NCBI RefSeq assembly: GCF_901709675.1
Contig: NC_051101.1
Span: forward strand, 13,288,501-13,352,500
DNA from: Syngnathus acus
Lineage: Eukaryota; Chordata; Actinopteri; Syngnathiformes; Syngnathidae
Length of the DNA: 64,000 nucleotides
Direction: 5' to 3'
Shown here: one piece after another, positions 25,740 through 38,003 of the stretch
How the letters are laid out: each line of letters begins with the position of its first letter
Position numbering within the stretch: position 1 is the stretch's first letter
The notes under the pieces: model-generated
Told to the model about the DNA's origin: nothing
The model's input: only the letters and a program-made list of their open reading frames with translations
Database searches by the model: none
Translations under genes and position numbers: made by a program

Positions 25740-28310
25740 ACATCAAGTGGAGACGATAATTTCAGATGCACCTTGGAAAATGGAGACATTATTTTGCTTT
25801 ACTTCCTGGTTGAGTCACATGACCCCATTCTTACCGCTACTACGCCATGCTAGGTGGCTACATGCTAGCATGTTAACATGTTATTGAGCTTGTTATCCTC
25901 ACTAAAATGATCATAAAGAACATCCTCTTGTTGTGGCTTAAGCCTTTAAAATCCAATATGAAGACTTATTGGACCAAGTTGGCCACACCCACAGGAAGTG
26001 CAACATTTTCTCATTTGCGTTCTTGTCTCTCCTTAGGTCCTTATGAGCTGGCCAAACACATAAACCAAGAACCATTACCCAAATGCTGAACACACCGATT
26101 GGTTGGCTTGCCTTGGAAGATGTCCCAAGATGCATTTTGGGCTGGTAAGTTTTCACCAATGACTGTTTTTCGAAAATAGTGCGTTCCGAGGAAAACTCCA
26201 CTTGGTAAATTCACCATATTCTGCTTTCTTGACATTGATTTTGGCATATCAGCCCTTCCTTTCTTGTATTTGTTTGGTCACCTCATGCCTAAACCTGATG
26301 CGACAAACAAAGGATTTGGAACATGTAGCGCTTAGCATTTTAGCATGTGATTATTTTAGCCTGTTTCTCATCACGTAAAAACTGAACCAAGGTTTTCCCG
26401 CTGTGTTGTCTTCCCGTTGTCATCCGAGAGCGGGTAACTGTCGCGGCTAATTGTTGCCTACTGTCGCCGCAATTTGCTGAATTGTGCTTTCAGCTGCTGA
26501 CTCGCTCCACGGCGCCCCGCTGAGGCCGTGGGGGGAAACAGCTGCACTCAGCAGGTCACTGATCCAAAAAAATAAAAAGCCTAATTGCTTTTTAATGTGC
26601 CCCACTGCCGGAGTGTGTGTGCGTGCGTTCGTGTGTTTGTGTGTTCACAGTTTAATGAAGTTTAATTAATGCAGGTCACTTTTTGTTCATTGTGGTTTTT
26701 CCTTTGAAGTAAAAATACGAATAGAGTGAAACCCCCATTTATCATGGGGGACACATTCCACATGGTTTTGAATATGAGTTAAATATTAATTGTGAACTGC
26801 TGCTGCGTGTTATATTGCGTCGTCGTGTAGCATTGAGGCTTTTGAGATTTACCACGTGTGAAGTCAAATAAGGCCTGAGTCAAACAACTTGTTGAGGGCG
26901 AAGCCAAACGTCTTGGCAATGACATTTGTTTCATCTCCATCTCGCCAGTCTGGTCACATGACATCCCCTTTGTTGCTATTGAGCGGCGGCGCGGATCGAA
27001 CCAGACGCGATGAAGTCGCCAGCCAATGATCATAATAAGCCGGCGCTCGGCGACGGAGACTAAATGAACATCACGCAAATTGGCGCTTGAAAACAACGCG
27101 ATCGATGGGCGGAGAGTCCTTCATGCCGAGAGAGAGAGAGCAGCGGTATTGATGTCGTCATGGCGACGCTCGTGGGAAGTAATGAAGTTTAAATACGTTT
27201 TTTGACTGTACACTGGTGCCTTGGGACACCAGTTACTTGATTCCAATAAGGAGCCGTTTGGCAAATAGCGGTGGATTTGATTTGCTTGATCATTAATTAC
27301 TCGACTCAAATAAGAGAAGTTTTTATTTTTTTTCCCATCTTACCGGGCGACCCGAAGTTTGTCTTCTTGTGCGAACGCCGTTCGTTTATCTCTCGTTGAG
27401 TCAGCGGATTCTCATGCAGGCACATCGGCATAAAAGTGAGCAAAGTAAACAAAAATGAAAGTAGACTTTCTCTCTCACCTGTCCCCCGCACTAAACGCAC
27501 TGTTGAACCAACTTGTGACCTGCTCCCCCCCTCCCCCCCGGCATGCTAATTGCTAACAACAATTAGCGGCACATTTGTTCAGTCATTAGTGAGGAAAGCT
27601 GATGAGCTTTTGCTTGTAATTAGCCATCAGCGCAAAGCTGCAGACGACTAATGATGGCGCCCCCCGGAGGACGATTAGGGCATTGATTGTCTTTTCCTCG
27701 TTTTAGAAAACAAGCGGCTGTTCTGTTTTGTTGGGTTTGTTTTTGGGTTGCTGTTTTGTGGGGTTGACCTACAAAAGCTTTCGGGATACTTGAGATGTTT
27801 AATGCCGATCCCGGTTCAAGTTTAGCGTGGAAATAAACAAATGGATTTGAGCTTTGTTTTGAGTTATGGATGTGGTCCGAGAACAAGCCAAACTTGTATC
27901 TCAAGGCAGCGCTGTTCAGACACTTGATTAGGTACACTGGCTCATGACATCAAAATTGAGTGAAGATTGAAACATGGGCGTATCCAAATATTATTAGTAG
28001 AGGCATTTTTCTCATTATGAAATGAATGAGCAGATATCTGAAACGTGTTTGGATCTTCATGATGAGGAATTTGGCCTGCAGGGAGAACTTTTACAAATAT
28101 GAAGACTCAGCAGCTAATTATTTGTTAGTGTTGATGATGAAGACGCTTCCTCGGGAGAGTCTTCCTCAGGCTGACGGCGTCTTCATCGCCGCCGCCGCCG
28201 GAATACGAAACAGCCACCGCCGACGGAATAATCACATCACATCAGATCATAGCTCACTTTTTATTGCTGCAAATATTAACACCTGCAGGCGACCACATGG
28301 AATATTCAAG
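25740..28310. other. Intergenic, no gene seen
   Basis: Unique-looking sequence. A solo TGATTAGGTACACTGG at 27927-27942 resembles the Tc1-type end of the 8.3-8.7 kb MITEs. No exon was recognised. Confidence 0.45.
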
Positions 28311-28318
28311 TACTTGGC

Positions 28319-28660
28319 TGCCGAGGAGAAGCAGGAGGGAAAAGAAAATTATAGCAGGATGAGAAGGAAGGGGGAAGAGAGAGGAATGGAAGAGGAATGA
28401 AAGGATGATGGCGGTAGAAGAAGAGAAGGAAGAAACGGTGGACGACGATGGTTAGGAGGAGGAGGAATAGAGAGAGAAGGAGGAAGAGTAGTGCAGTGAG
28501 GAGGAATAGAAAAATGAGGAAGATGAAGTGAAAGAACGAGCGGAGGACTAAGATGATGAGCAATCGAAAGATGAAGCGCAACGGGTGGAGGAAGACGATT
28601 TATGCGAGGAAGAAGAAGGTCAGAGTAGGATGAAGATGTTTGAAGTCTTAAATGTCATGT
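28319..28660 (+). repeat. Purine-rich (GA/AAG/AGG) low-complexity tract
   Basis: About 340 bp of mostly A and G on the plus strand (GAGGAGAAGCAGGAGG, GAAGAAGAGAAGGAAGAA, GGAGGAGGAGGAATAG). The minus strand gives a Leu/Phe-rich open frame that is an artefact of the composition. Confidence 0.85.
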
Positions 28661-29321
28661 CGGCTGCGAACAAATCATCCTTTGTCTTGGGGAATGTTCT
28701 TTGTCAAGTCAAACAAATATCGATCAATAACACACGCAGAACGCTTTGCGAGGCACAATTAGCATTTTGTACTCGATCAAAACACAAGCAAGAGGCTATA
28801 AAAAAGCAAATATAAGAGTCAATTGCAGAGAAGGTTGAAAACCGACTTTGACTGCTGACCGCTTTCCCAAGAGTGTATTTTGTTGTTGTTGTCGTCGTCT
28901 TTATTGTTTGCTGCTTCTTCGGCACATTGCGGGGAAAGTTGAACTGGTCATGTGAGTGTGAGACACAAGTCGGATGTTTGTCCTCATGGCTCTCGTGTCC
29001 ATGCAGCACTTTTCCGAGATGGCATCATGTTGTGATGTGATAGCGCCCGCGAGGTTTCTCCCTTCCCTGCTCAATTAAAAGTATGAAGGGGGGGGGGGGG
29101 GTAGTGGGGGTCCGCGGGCTCGTTTAGTTTCGTGATGAGAACAACTTTGACTCCCACACTGCCTTTCGACATTCGCACGCCCCGAAAGTATGCAGCGGAG
29201 GAACTTATATACACACACACACGCGCGCGCACACAGAGTTCATTACACCGAGGCTCCCACTGGTGAGTTGGAGGGCGATCTCTTGCCTCCTTTTGCCTCC
29301 CCCTTCCCTCACTAATGGGAG

Positions 29322-29356
29322 TGTTTGGGGGAGGAGGGAGGGGGGGTGGCGGTGTG
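29322..29356 (+). other. G-run cluster
   Basis: Successive G-runs (GGGGG, GG, GGG, GGGGGGG) just upstream of a GT microsatellite. Possible quadruplex. Confidence 0.45.
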
Positions 29357-29446
29357 TGCGCGTTGGATAGTGATGGAGGATGTGTTGAAAAAAACACTCC
29401 AACCTACAAAGAGAAGATGTTTGCACAAAAGACCCCTGAGCAAAAG

Positions 29447-29449
<3 letters not shown>

Positions 29450-29509
<60 letters not shown>

Positions 29510-29524
29510 CGTGTGCGCGTGTGT
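29450..29524 (+). repeat. (GT)n microsatellite
   Basis: About 75 bp of GT with GC interruptions at the 3' end. Confidence 0.95.
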
Positions 29525-29919
29525 CTTGTTCTAGCCAAGGTGACCTTCACTTTCTCTCTACGAGCAACACGTTATGATTATAGTCTATTCTTATACATAT
29601 TGTATCTATATTTTTTATATTAATAGTGTATTATATGAAATACTTTTGTGTGTTTACAAAGACATTTTGCACAACTAATAGTTACGTCACCTTTTTTGTG
29701 CATTGGAGTAATATTCGTGTCACTGAATTTTCTTTTCTCGCGAGGATTACAATTGGACACCTTAACCTCTGTCTTGAATTTGAAACCCTAACCCTTGTTG
29801 TAAACCCGAATTGTAGTTTGAAATAAAATCCGGCTTGAACCGCTAATTTGACCTCCATCTACAGTTTTAAAGCCAAGCCTAGCTTGCAACCCAAGTTTGA
29901 AACACTAACACCAAAGTTA

Positions 29920-30121
29920 GTAAACACATACTTTACTGCTGCACTTTGTACTTTATAATTATCTTATTTCATATTTTTATATAGAAGGTCACTTTTCTTT
30001 TTAACCAGCCGAAATACCTCTACATTGCTGAAAGCCGTATGCAACGAAATTTCGTTTTGTACACACCTAGTGTTGACAAAATGACAATAAAGTTCTGTCT
30101 AAGTCTAAGTCTAAGTCTAAG
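29920..30121 (+). mobile_element. LINE 3' tail with (TCTAAG)n terminus
   Basis: ACTGCTGCACTTTGTACTTT, then TATGCAACGAAATTTCGTTT with TGTACAC and GACAATAAAGTTCTG, is the usual 3' end pattern of fish non-LTR retrotransposons. It is followed by a hexamer tail (GTCTAA/TCTAAG, 30094-30121). The rest of the element is absent, as expected of a 5'-truncated insertion. Confidence 0.65.
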
Positions 30122-30139
30122 AAGCTCAAACGGCTTTTC

Positions 30140-31950
30140 TTAGGGCTCACTATTTGGCAAGCTACAGCTAAAGCTTGCCTTTCACGTATTTTGACGGTGG
30201 GCTCACTATTTTGCAAGCAGTAGGCAACTCTTGAATGACATGATGTCAGCCTGAAGGTCACGTGACATGTTGACATGTTTGTTTGGTTGTCGTGAAGCAG
30301 ACAGGCTAACGTTAGCACCTGCAGACAAACTGCGAGCTGCTGTCGATCACGTGCGTGCACCCATGTCACTTCCCTGCAGGAGGGAGCATGAGGCTGAACC
30401 TCCCGCTCTTGTGTGGCAGCTTAATTAGTCTTTTCAGTGCACGTGTGTGTGCGTGTGTGTGTGTGTGAGGTTTTGGGGGTGTCATAAAAGCGCACGTAGC
30501 ATGAAGGGCGGCGTGTTACATTGGGCCACAAATGGGGCAGATTAAAATGCTCTGATGAGTTATGGGTCATTAAAGGCTTCTCAGGCTGCTAATCAGAACC
30601 ACATTTCCTCCTACTCACATACACGTGTGCACGCACACACACAGGCGCACACACACTCTCACCTCATGACAGCTTCCTTCCTTCCTTCCTTCCACCACCT
30701 GTGCTTCCAGTGTCACCTTGCGATTGACTGACTCGAGTCTCTGTGGTGCAGAGATCTTGCTAAATTGCCACATTAGAGGCATAGAAGTGTTGTTACTAAC
30801 TGATTGCCATATAGTGAGATCACACTAAGCGACAGATGCTGTTTGCCAAATAGTAAGCCAACCCTCAGAATAAGTTACCTATGACATGCACAAAAAAAAA
30901 TAGCTACTGTTTGCCAAATAGTGAGCCCATTGTCAACATGACACGCAAACGTTATCTACTGCTTACCGAATAATGAGATCACACTCAAAGATATGCCAAG
31001 CGAGCTATATCTTATCGACTCGAAAATAGAACATGCATGAGTTGGCTCCTGCTTGCCAAATAGTGAACAAACACTCAAGTAGAGGATATGTGAGCCTTAC
31101 TTACCGCTTACCAGATAATGATCCTAAACTTAATAACAACACAAGCGAGTCTTATTCCCAGCTTGCCATATAGTGAGCCCGTACACGCAACATTATGACA
31201 CGCAAGCCTTAACTCCTGCTTGCCAAATAGTGAGCTAACATAAAACGATGGAACAAGCAAGAGTTAGCCAATACTAAGAGGAGCTAATGCGCAAGTAGCG
31301 GCAGCAGCTTGGAGTTACAGCCGAGGAAATCCAAGGTCATCCCAACGGAAACTGGTGCTTAAAAAAAAAAACAACACGCAGGCAAGGGGCTGAGGGACCG
31401 TTTAGTCAGGTTGCTTTGGCAAAAATAGACTAGCCAAAAATCTCGCGCTGTAGCTTTTGTTGTCAACGCGGCCCGTAGCGCCGGCGTGGGCGCAGCGCCG
31501 ACACTCAATTCACCTTCACCTACACACACATACACAAACACACTACTCTAAACGCACACACACACATGGCATCGACTACCTGCGAGCGTGCCAGACGCAA
31601 GGTGAGGACTCCTCGCTTTGACGTACAAGGCTGACTTTGAAGAGGGATTTGGCGAGAACTCTCGCTTGTCTTCGAATCTGTTCTTAAAGACCTGGCAAGT
31701 GGCGGGTAGCTCTTATCTTTGTGCAGGTTCATTATTTAGCAAGCAGGAGCTATTCACGTTTTTTTTTTAATTTCCTTTGAGGGTGAGCTTTTCCCTTCCT
31801 TTGTTGCTATACTCACTATTCGGCACGAACGAACTTTTTTTGTCGTTGCGTGCGAGCTCACATTTTGATAAGTGTCAGCTAACTCTTGCTTGTCTTATCT
31901 TTACGTGTCAATGTTTGCATGTGGGCTCACTTTTTGGCAAGCAGTGACTA
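30140..31950. repeat. Field of a recurring motif, GCTTGCCAAATAGTGAG, in both orientations
   Basis: Plus-oriented copies lie near 30804, 30841, 30907, 30961, 31051, 31105, 31161 and 31218, mostly 40-90 bp apart. Several are followed by a shared tail (CACTCAA, ACAAGCGAG, ACACGCAAGCCTTA). Reverse-oriented copies flank them at 30145, 30201, 31727, 31811 and 31924. Copies differ by a few bases. I recognise no known family. Confidence 0.7.
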
Positions 31951-34900
31951 CATTCATAAAATCCATTCACCTGCGAAGCAGACAGATTATTTCAGTACGA
32001 ATGTGAAAACTCAGCAGATTTGCTCGCAGTGCTAAAAAGTCAATTAAGCGCGACGTGAGTGGGCAGCCAGGCCAACGACAGCTGACGAGCACATGAGCAA
32101 ACTGGCCGTGAAGGAGCGTCTTTGTTTTAGTTTTGCTTTCATCGTTGTCATCATCAGATGATGTTTTTGTTGCTAAGCACAGGGAGGGAGCGTCCTTTAC
32201 TTTCAGGACATTCTTCAACTCTTCCATCCCACCCACCATTTCACGGAAAAATATGTAAATGATGTCTTTTTTTTTTTTTTAATTTGATTATAATTTCAAA
32301 CTAAGTAGCCACACTTTTTGAACCTCTATTTGTAAACATATCACTCGGCTTGTGACTAAAAGAAAGACTTTCTTTGGCCATTTTGAAAGCTTTATTGATG
32401 TCCGTCTATGCGGACCAAAACCACCTAAAAATATGCGTGTTTATGTGGACGTGTCCCGTAGCGTTGTTTCTCCCAGCTGAGCTGAACTTAAAATTCTACA
32501 GGCTTGGTCTGCTGAGCACAGACACTCACTAAGTCAAAGTGTGACTCACTGGAGCTTCTGGTCCCAGCTGAGCACTCCGCCGCTAGCTTATTAGCATACT
32601 TGTGTCTTTGTGTGTGTATTGTATGCCTATGCATGAGTGTATAATGTGGCGCTCTCGCGCCCAAACAAGTGTCGCTTGTGCCGAGCCCCTCCAACAATCT
32701 GCTGCGGTAATCGCCTCACTTGTCATTTGGACGCCGGCCTTCTTTTCACAGAGAGCTTTTGGAGAACACTCAGGATGCCGATTAGCGCACTTTAACATCT
32801 TGCTCCACGTTCACCTTCTTCTCCTCCTCCTCCACCTGGCCAGTCATGAGGTGTGGAAGACATGGTAAGCAGAAAAAAGGGGACTCGGGTCACATGACTA
32901 AGTCAAAGTTTTCAAATTTCGGATTTGTGACTTGCTTGGCCTAAGATTAGGAAAGACTTGCCTACATTGGATTTCAAATCATCTTTGCTAATTGACATGA
33001 ATGCAAATGCCATTAATCCACTCCAGCCTTTCATAAAATAGCGACAAAAACATTCTTCATAAGAAAAGCCGTAATTTAAAGTACTATAAGAATGTATAGA
33101 AATAACCTAATTCCATAAAATGTAAAATAAATAAATAAATTAAAGCACTACTGCATTCACTGTGCTGCTCCTAATAGTGTGCGCACTTTGGCCACCGGAG
33201 GGCAGTATTCTACATTCATACGTCGTATATATACACAAAGAAGACGGTGGCAACTGCTCAATAACCAACAGATAGTATATAAATATATACATATAAATGT
33301 AAACTTGAGTATTGTTATTTTTCTTTTCATCACAGTAACTTGGGTCATGTTTTTAACTTGACGGTCAAATCTTCGGACGACTCATGACTTGCACACATGA
33401 CTTTCTCGCTCCTCCCAGCTCTGCTAAAACCTCAACATGTGATGTTCCCAACACCTCAGTAGTTGGTAGAAATGTCATAATAATGGATATGGGAGATGCC
33501 ATAAATTTAATTGGCATAAATCGTGTAACAAGCTTGGCGAGGGAAAGAAAATTAAAGTCATAAGTCGAGGTACCAAATTGTTTCCTGTTTTCCAATACGC
33601 GTCCACGTCGCCGCCTTTCTCCCTCGATGTTTCATGTTGGCGTCTCCGAAATGCATCTTATGAGTACACCGGTCTGACCTTTCACTTTGCGGCGTGACCC
33701 ATCCGTCCTCCGACATCGATCTGTCCGACCGCCGTCCCGGAGTTGACCTTCATTTTAAGCGAGGAAGCCCCCCTTCCAATATTGAATCAGTTCCTCCTCT
33801 CCATTAACTTCCCGTCACCTCCTCCTTGTCAACGTCGATGTTCCATCACGGAGATTCCGTCAGGTCGGATTGTCGCGGGGAGGCCGTCTCGGTGATCATC
33901 TCCGCCGGCGAGGCTGACGTGTGTAGACGACCATAACTCATGAAGGCCGATGGGCTGTGTGTGTTGCTCTAATGGAGCCAAGACATTAGACTAATTGAAT
34001 GTTTGTCATTTGTTGCATCCAGATATTAGTCAGTGTCCAAATGAGGCCACAGACCGAATTTATCCAGCCTGTTTGTTTTTTTAAACCTCCACTCGAAGCT
34101 ACATTAGCCGCGGCATCCGTTATCATCGTCATGGTGATCAATAGCCCACAAAAACACCAAATGTTAAAGCGTAACGGGAGATTTATTGAGTGAAAGGAGT
34201 GTTTTTGTCAACCGAAGTACACACGGAGGATGCATTCTAAACCTTCCCACCTTCCCCGGATAGGCAAAAACATTCAATTAAGAAAATTTGGAGTTTTTGT
34301 CATGATAGGTCAAACACAATAATGAAAAGGCAGGAACTAGCAACATGACATTTTGTAAGCGTATATACAAAAAAGATGAAATTTGGTCATCATGATTCAA
34401 AGGTTTTGTGAAGCCATGCCACCAAATCTTGGTTCAAAGCAGCCATTTTTAGGTACATTTTGCAAAAGAGAACTGATTGATCCATTTCTTTATTGATACC
34501 AAATTTAAATCATATGTCCTTGACAGACGGAGAACATGAAGTTCGGAAAATTGGGATTGTGTTTGTTTTTTGTACACAGTGAATGCGGTGCACCTTTTTT
34601 GATGTGGAAAAAAGCTACAAGCACAAATGACTCCCGGCGTGGCAATATTTCTAAGTGCGCGCTCCTTCTCCTCTTGTAACACCAATATTGTTTGTAGCGG
34701 CATCCCATAATAACATCCCCACGGTGCCCGCTGTTCTCCAGACAAGCCTGGCAAAGTGCCGCTATGAATACATTGAAGGAATAAAAGTGGTTTCATTCTA
34801 ATGGGATCGAGCAGCTGCGATGGACTTTAATGAAGTGTTGATTAAATATGATCAGTAGAAAACCTTTTATCACGTTGTTTAGGATCAACTCGTGTTGCGC

Positions 34901-35860
34901 CGTGTTTTCTCCAAGAACTCCATTACTTTTCCTCCCCCCCTTGTGTTTGTGTCATCCGGTGACGGACGGAGATAAGCTGCCCTCTCAGGCTCGCTCACAT
35001 GATTGTGCCCGCAGAAAGTAGCTGCGAGCGGAGCTTCTCTGCAGCTTCGTGCAGTCCTTACGTAACGACAGACGCGCCTTGCCCGCCGTTTATCCGCAAT
35101 GTGCCACCCAATGGCGTGAACACAAAAGGCAAACTGCAACAAAACAACGTGGAAAATGTGATTTACGTGCATGAATTATGGGCAAGTTGTGCGTTTTTCT
35201 AGCCACGTGTCTCGCCACGACTAGCCCTTTTTATTTGATATCTTTGATGTCCAGTTAAAATTCACAAACAAGCCTTTCGATACAATTCAGCGCAAAATGC
35301 CCAGCCCAATTACCTTGCTCATAACCAAACGGGGTTTACACATGAAAATGATTTTGTCGAGTGCTGGGTCAGGGGCCTCGATCCAATTTGCTGCAAACCC
35401 AAAACATAACTCTGTGAATAAAAGATAAATGTTAGACATTGCACGTGGGATGTGTTTGTAGCAACGGATGTTTGGCCTTGGTGGAGGTCTTTGTAGACCA
35501 CAATTGCTATTGTTTTAACAGCTTGCATACATAATTACGCTCACTGCAAATGCAATTCAGCGACAAGAATAATGACTGGCTTTGTTTGTTGGGAACAGTG
35601 TTTTCATTGTGCAGCAGAGTAGGATAAACATCAAATAAGCACAAACAAATCTGATATACCTTTCAATTTTTTGAACCAAAAAAATGGATAAATGGATGAT
35701 GGTCAGACAGAGAAATGATCTCTTAAAATCAATCAAACAAATTTAATCGCGTTAACCGAGCTCGGTAGGTGTTCTGTCTGAATTGAAATCTGTCTTTCTT
35801 TGCGCTCGGATTGGCTGGCGTCAGTCCAAACAGGCCGCGCGCGTCAGACAATTAACATCT
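31950..35860. other. Intergenic, no gene seen
   Basis: Unique-looking and AT-rich sequence with an AAATAAATAAAT run near 33126-33141. No exon or intact mobile element was recognised. Confidence 0.45.
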
Positions 35861-35889
35861 GGACGAGAAGTGAGCGGCGCTAAGAAGAA

Positions 35890-35983
35890 GGGCGGGACCG
35901 AAACCAATTAGACCAATCGGAAAAGGAGACAAGTTCGCTCAACCTGCCTGTGATTGGCCGTATTATCCGTCACTCAATAAAAG
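35890..35983 (+). promoter_or_regulatory. Promoter: GC box, three CCAAT boxes, TATA-like box
   Basis: In order on the plus strand: GGGCGGG (35890-35896), CCAAT (35904-35908), CCAAT (35913-35917), inverted CCAAT ATTGG (35953-35957) and AATAAAAG (35976-35983). A transcription start is expected about 25-30 bp later, near 36,005-36,012. The CCAAT-TATA spacing is that of a strong RNA polymerase II promoter. Confidence 0.7.
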
Positions 35984-36006
35984 GCGTGGTCTCAGCCGCT
36001 GCCAGT

Positions 36007-36260
36007 GCTTCTGGTCTTGTCTCAGTCTAGTTCGCTCGGGTCTGTCAGAGCGCGAGGACGGACGGACACTTTACGGGATACGCAAGTACGCGTGGAGCAC
36101 TAACTCGCCGAAAGATTAATAACAAGCCATTATCAGTTGAACGTCACGTCACGGCATGTAACAGCTACCAAGTGAGGAGCTAGCGAACAGTTGGCAAATT
36201 TTGTGCGCGTGTTTGTCGCGAGCCTACCGTGAGCTACGTACGCGACCGTCAAGAAAGAAG
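36007..36260 (+). other. Probable non-coding first exon of a plus-strand gene (sema6c by synteny)
   Basis: GC-rich sequence downstream of the promoter block ends in AAGAAAGAAG followed by GTAAGACG, a strong donor at 36261. No family-like open frame is seen. In human, SEMA6C lies next to TNFAIP8L2 and is transcribed away from it. The strand and position here match that arrangement. The gene identity is an inference only. Confidence 0.5.
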
Positions 36261-37783
36261 GTAAGACGAACCCCCATTTCATGTTCGCTTCATTTTCCAG
36301 CTTTGGTTCAACTCTCTTTTTGGGGGGGCTGTTGGGGGTGCCTCTGTTCTTGTGAGCCTGGTGGCGTCCGCGCTCCGCAACTTTGCGCACCGACTGTGAC
36401 GCTAATGAAAAGCATCTGACTATACAATGTGTCCACTCAGCACTGTCTAATGAGCAATCGCTTGTTTTTGCTCTCGGTTCTGAATGTTTTCGTGTCTCTC
36501 TCGCTCGCTCTCTCGCTCGCTCCCCTGGACCTGCCCGGTCCAAGCGGCTGGGTGAGCTCATTGTTTTCACAGCATTGTTCTGCTGCCGCACAAAAGAGCA
36601 AGCGAGCTTCCACTTGTGCGATGGAAGAAGATGCTGAGAACAGGTTAGCTTGTTATTGTGCACGAGCAGGCAGACGTCTGTGCGCGTGCACGTCAAGTCA
36701 CCGCTGCTGCTGTGTGGCAGACGTTCAAGTTGTCACCTCATTCCACGGAGAATTCGCCCGACCTGGCTTCTCCGTCTGCTGCTGCAGCAGTGACATCACG
36801 GCGGCGGTGGCCAGCTCGGGTTCCGCTCCGAGCGAGCGTCCACTTTTGTTTTCTTCCATTTGGGTTTCATCCCATTTAGCAGTCCATCAAGTTGGTCTTT
36901 TTGGATTGTGCAGACACAGTGGCGAGACGTGAAGTTGCCACTTTGACCTCCGGTGGGGATTGAGCTGATTTAATCCACCTTTGAAGAATGCCACTATCAT
37001 GTCGCAGTTACAGAAGCGATCGATACTCCATATAAACGCAATTTTGCGGGACGTAAATGTGCTGTGTGGTTCATCTGGAGCACTTTGCAATGTTTATCTA
37101 ATGTGGCAAAAACAGAGGACAGGCAAAGGTTGATATAATTGAGGGCCGGCACTCTGGCCCCGTGAGGACAAATTTGAAAATGGTTTCAACCTGATCTTCA
37201 GGTTTTGTTTTTAGCATCAAGTCGTTCACTTGACTGTATGGTCGACTAAGCATTTGCTCACATGGCTTGCAGTAACTCACAAAAGTGAGCACACCCCTCA
37301 CATATTTGTAAAAATGATCTTTTGGTTCATCATGTTGCAAGTGTGTTCACATTTTGTGAGCTCTTCTGATGTTGACGTCACGTGACTTCCTCTGGTTCTG
37401 ATTGGTCGACGTCCCAGGCGGCACAGCTAATGGAGCGTTAATCCCTTTGTGTAATTTTAGTTCCCATCCCCGACGTTGGGTTTTTCGTTTCGGGCGTCCT
37501 CGGTTGCAGATGGCACCTCCTTAACGGCCCTCGGGGTAATGGCGGTTGAAATTAGGCTTCTTAGCAGGGAGGACGACCCGGGAGGGGAGGGCGGGCCGGG
37601 GAGGCCCTTGGGGAACATGGAGTCGGATGAAGTGCCTTCCAAGTGGGCCTCAAACATGGAAGCATTTCAAGCTCAGTAAAACGGGACGTCGTTGAGGGGG
37701 CGAGGAAACGGCCCCTCGTCGCCCCCAGCAACGACGTGGCCAATCGGAGCGCGTTACTCTCTAAATATCGATACATTGTGAGT

Positions 37784-38003
37784 GCCTAGGCCAGTGGTGT
37801 CCAACTCATTTTTGTCATTAAATATTTTAAAAAGATAAATGCTAATAAACATTCCTAGCAAATTTTCTATTTTTTTATAAGTGACGACAATTTGTAATTT
37901 CAGTGTTGACACATGCACAATTTGTCTTTGCGGGCCACATAAAATGATTTGGTGGGCCGTATCTGGGCCCCCGGCCCTCGATTTTGACACCTATGGCCTA
38001 GGC
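37784..38003. mobile_element. hAT MITE, Buster-like, with perfect 8-bp target-site duplication
   Basis: The element is 37792-37995 (204 bp). It begins CAGTGGTGTCCAACTC and ends with the imperfect inverse GATTTTGACACCTATG. The internal GCGGGCCACAT and GGTGGGCCGTATCTGG stretches are typical of vertebrate hAT repeats. It is flanked on both sides by GCCTAGGC (37784-37791 and 37996-38003). The duplication fits the nnnTAnnn preference described for Buster-type hAT elements. There is no transposase. Confidence 0.88.

Noticed and set aside
28306-28581. Leu/Phe-rich 91-codon minus-strand frame that looks like a membrane protein
   Set aside because: It is the complement of a purine tract; the hydrophobicity is a composition artefact.
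36133-36696. 187-codon minus-strand open frame over the promoter and first-exon region
   Set aside because: No domain, low-complexity arginine-rich composition, and overlap with a clear plus-strand promoter and donor. GC-rich DNA gives long chance frames.
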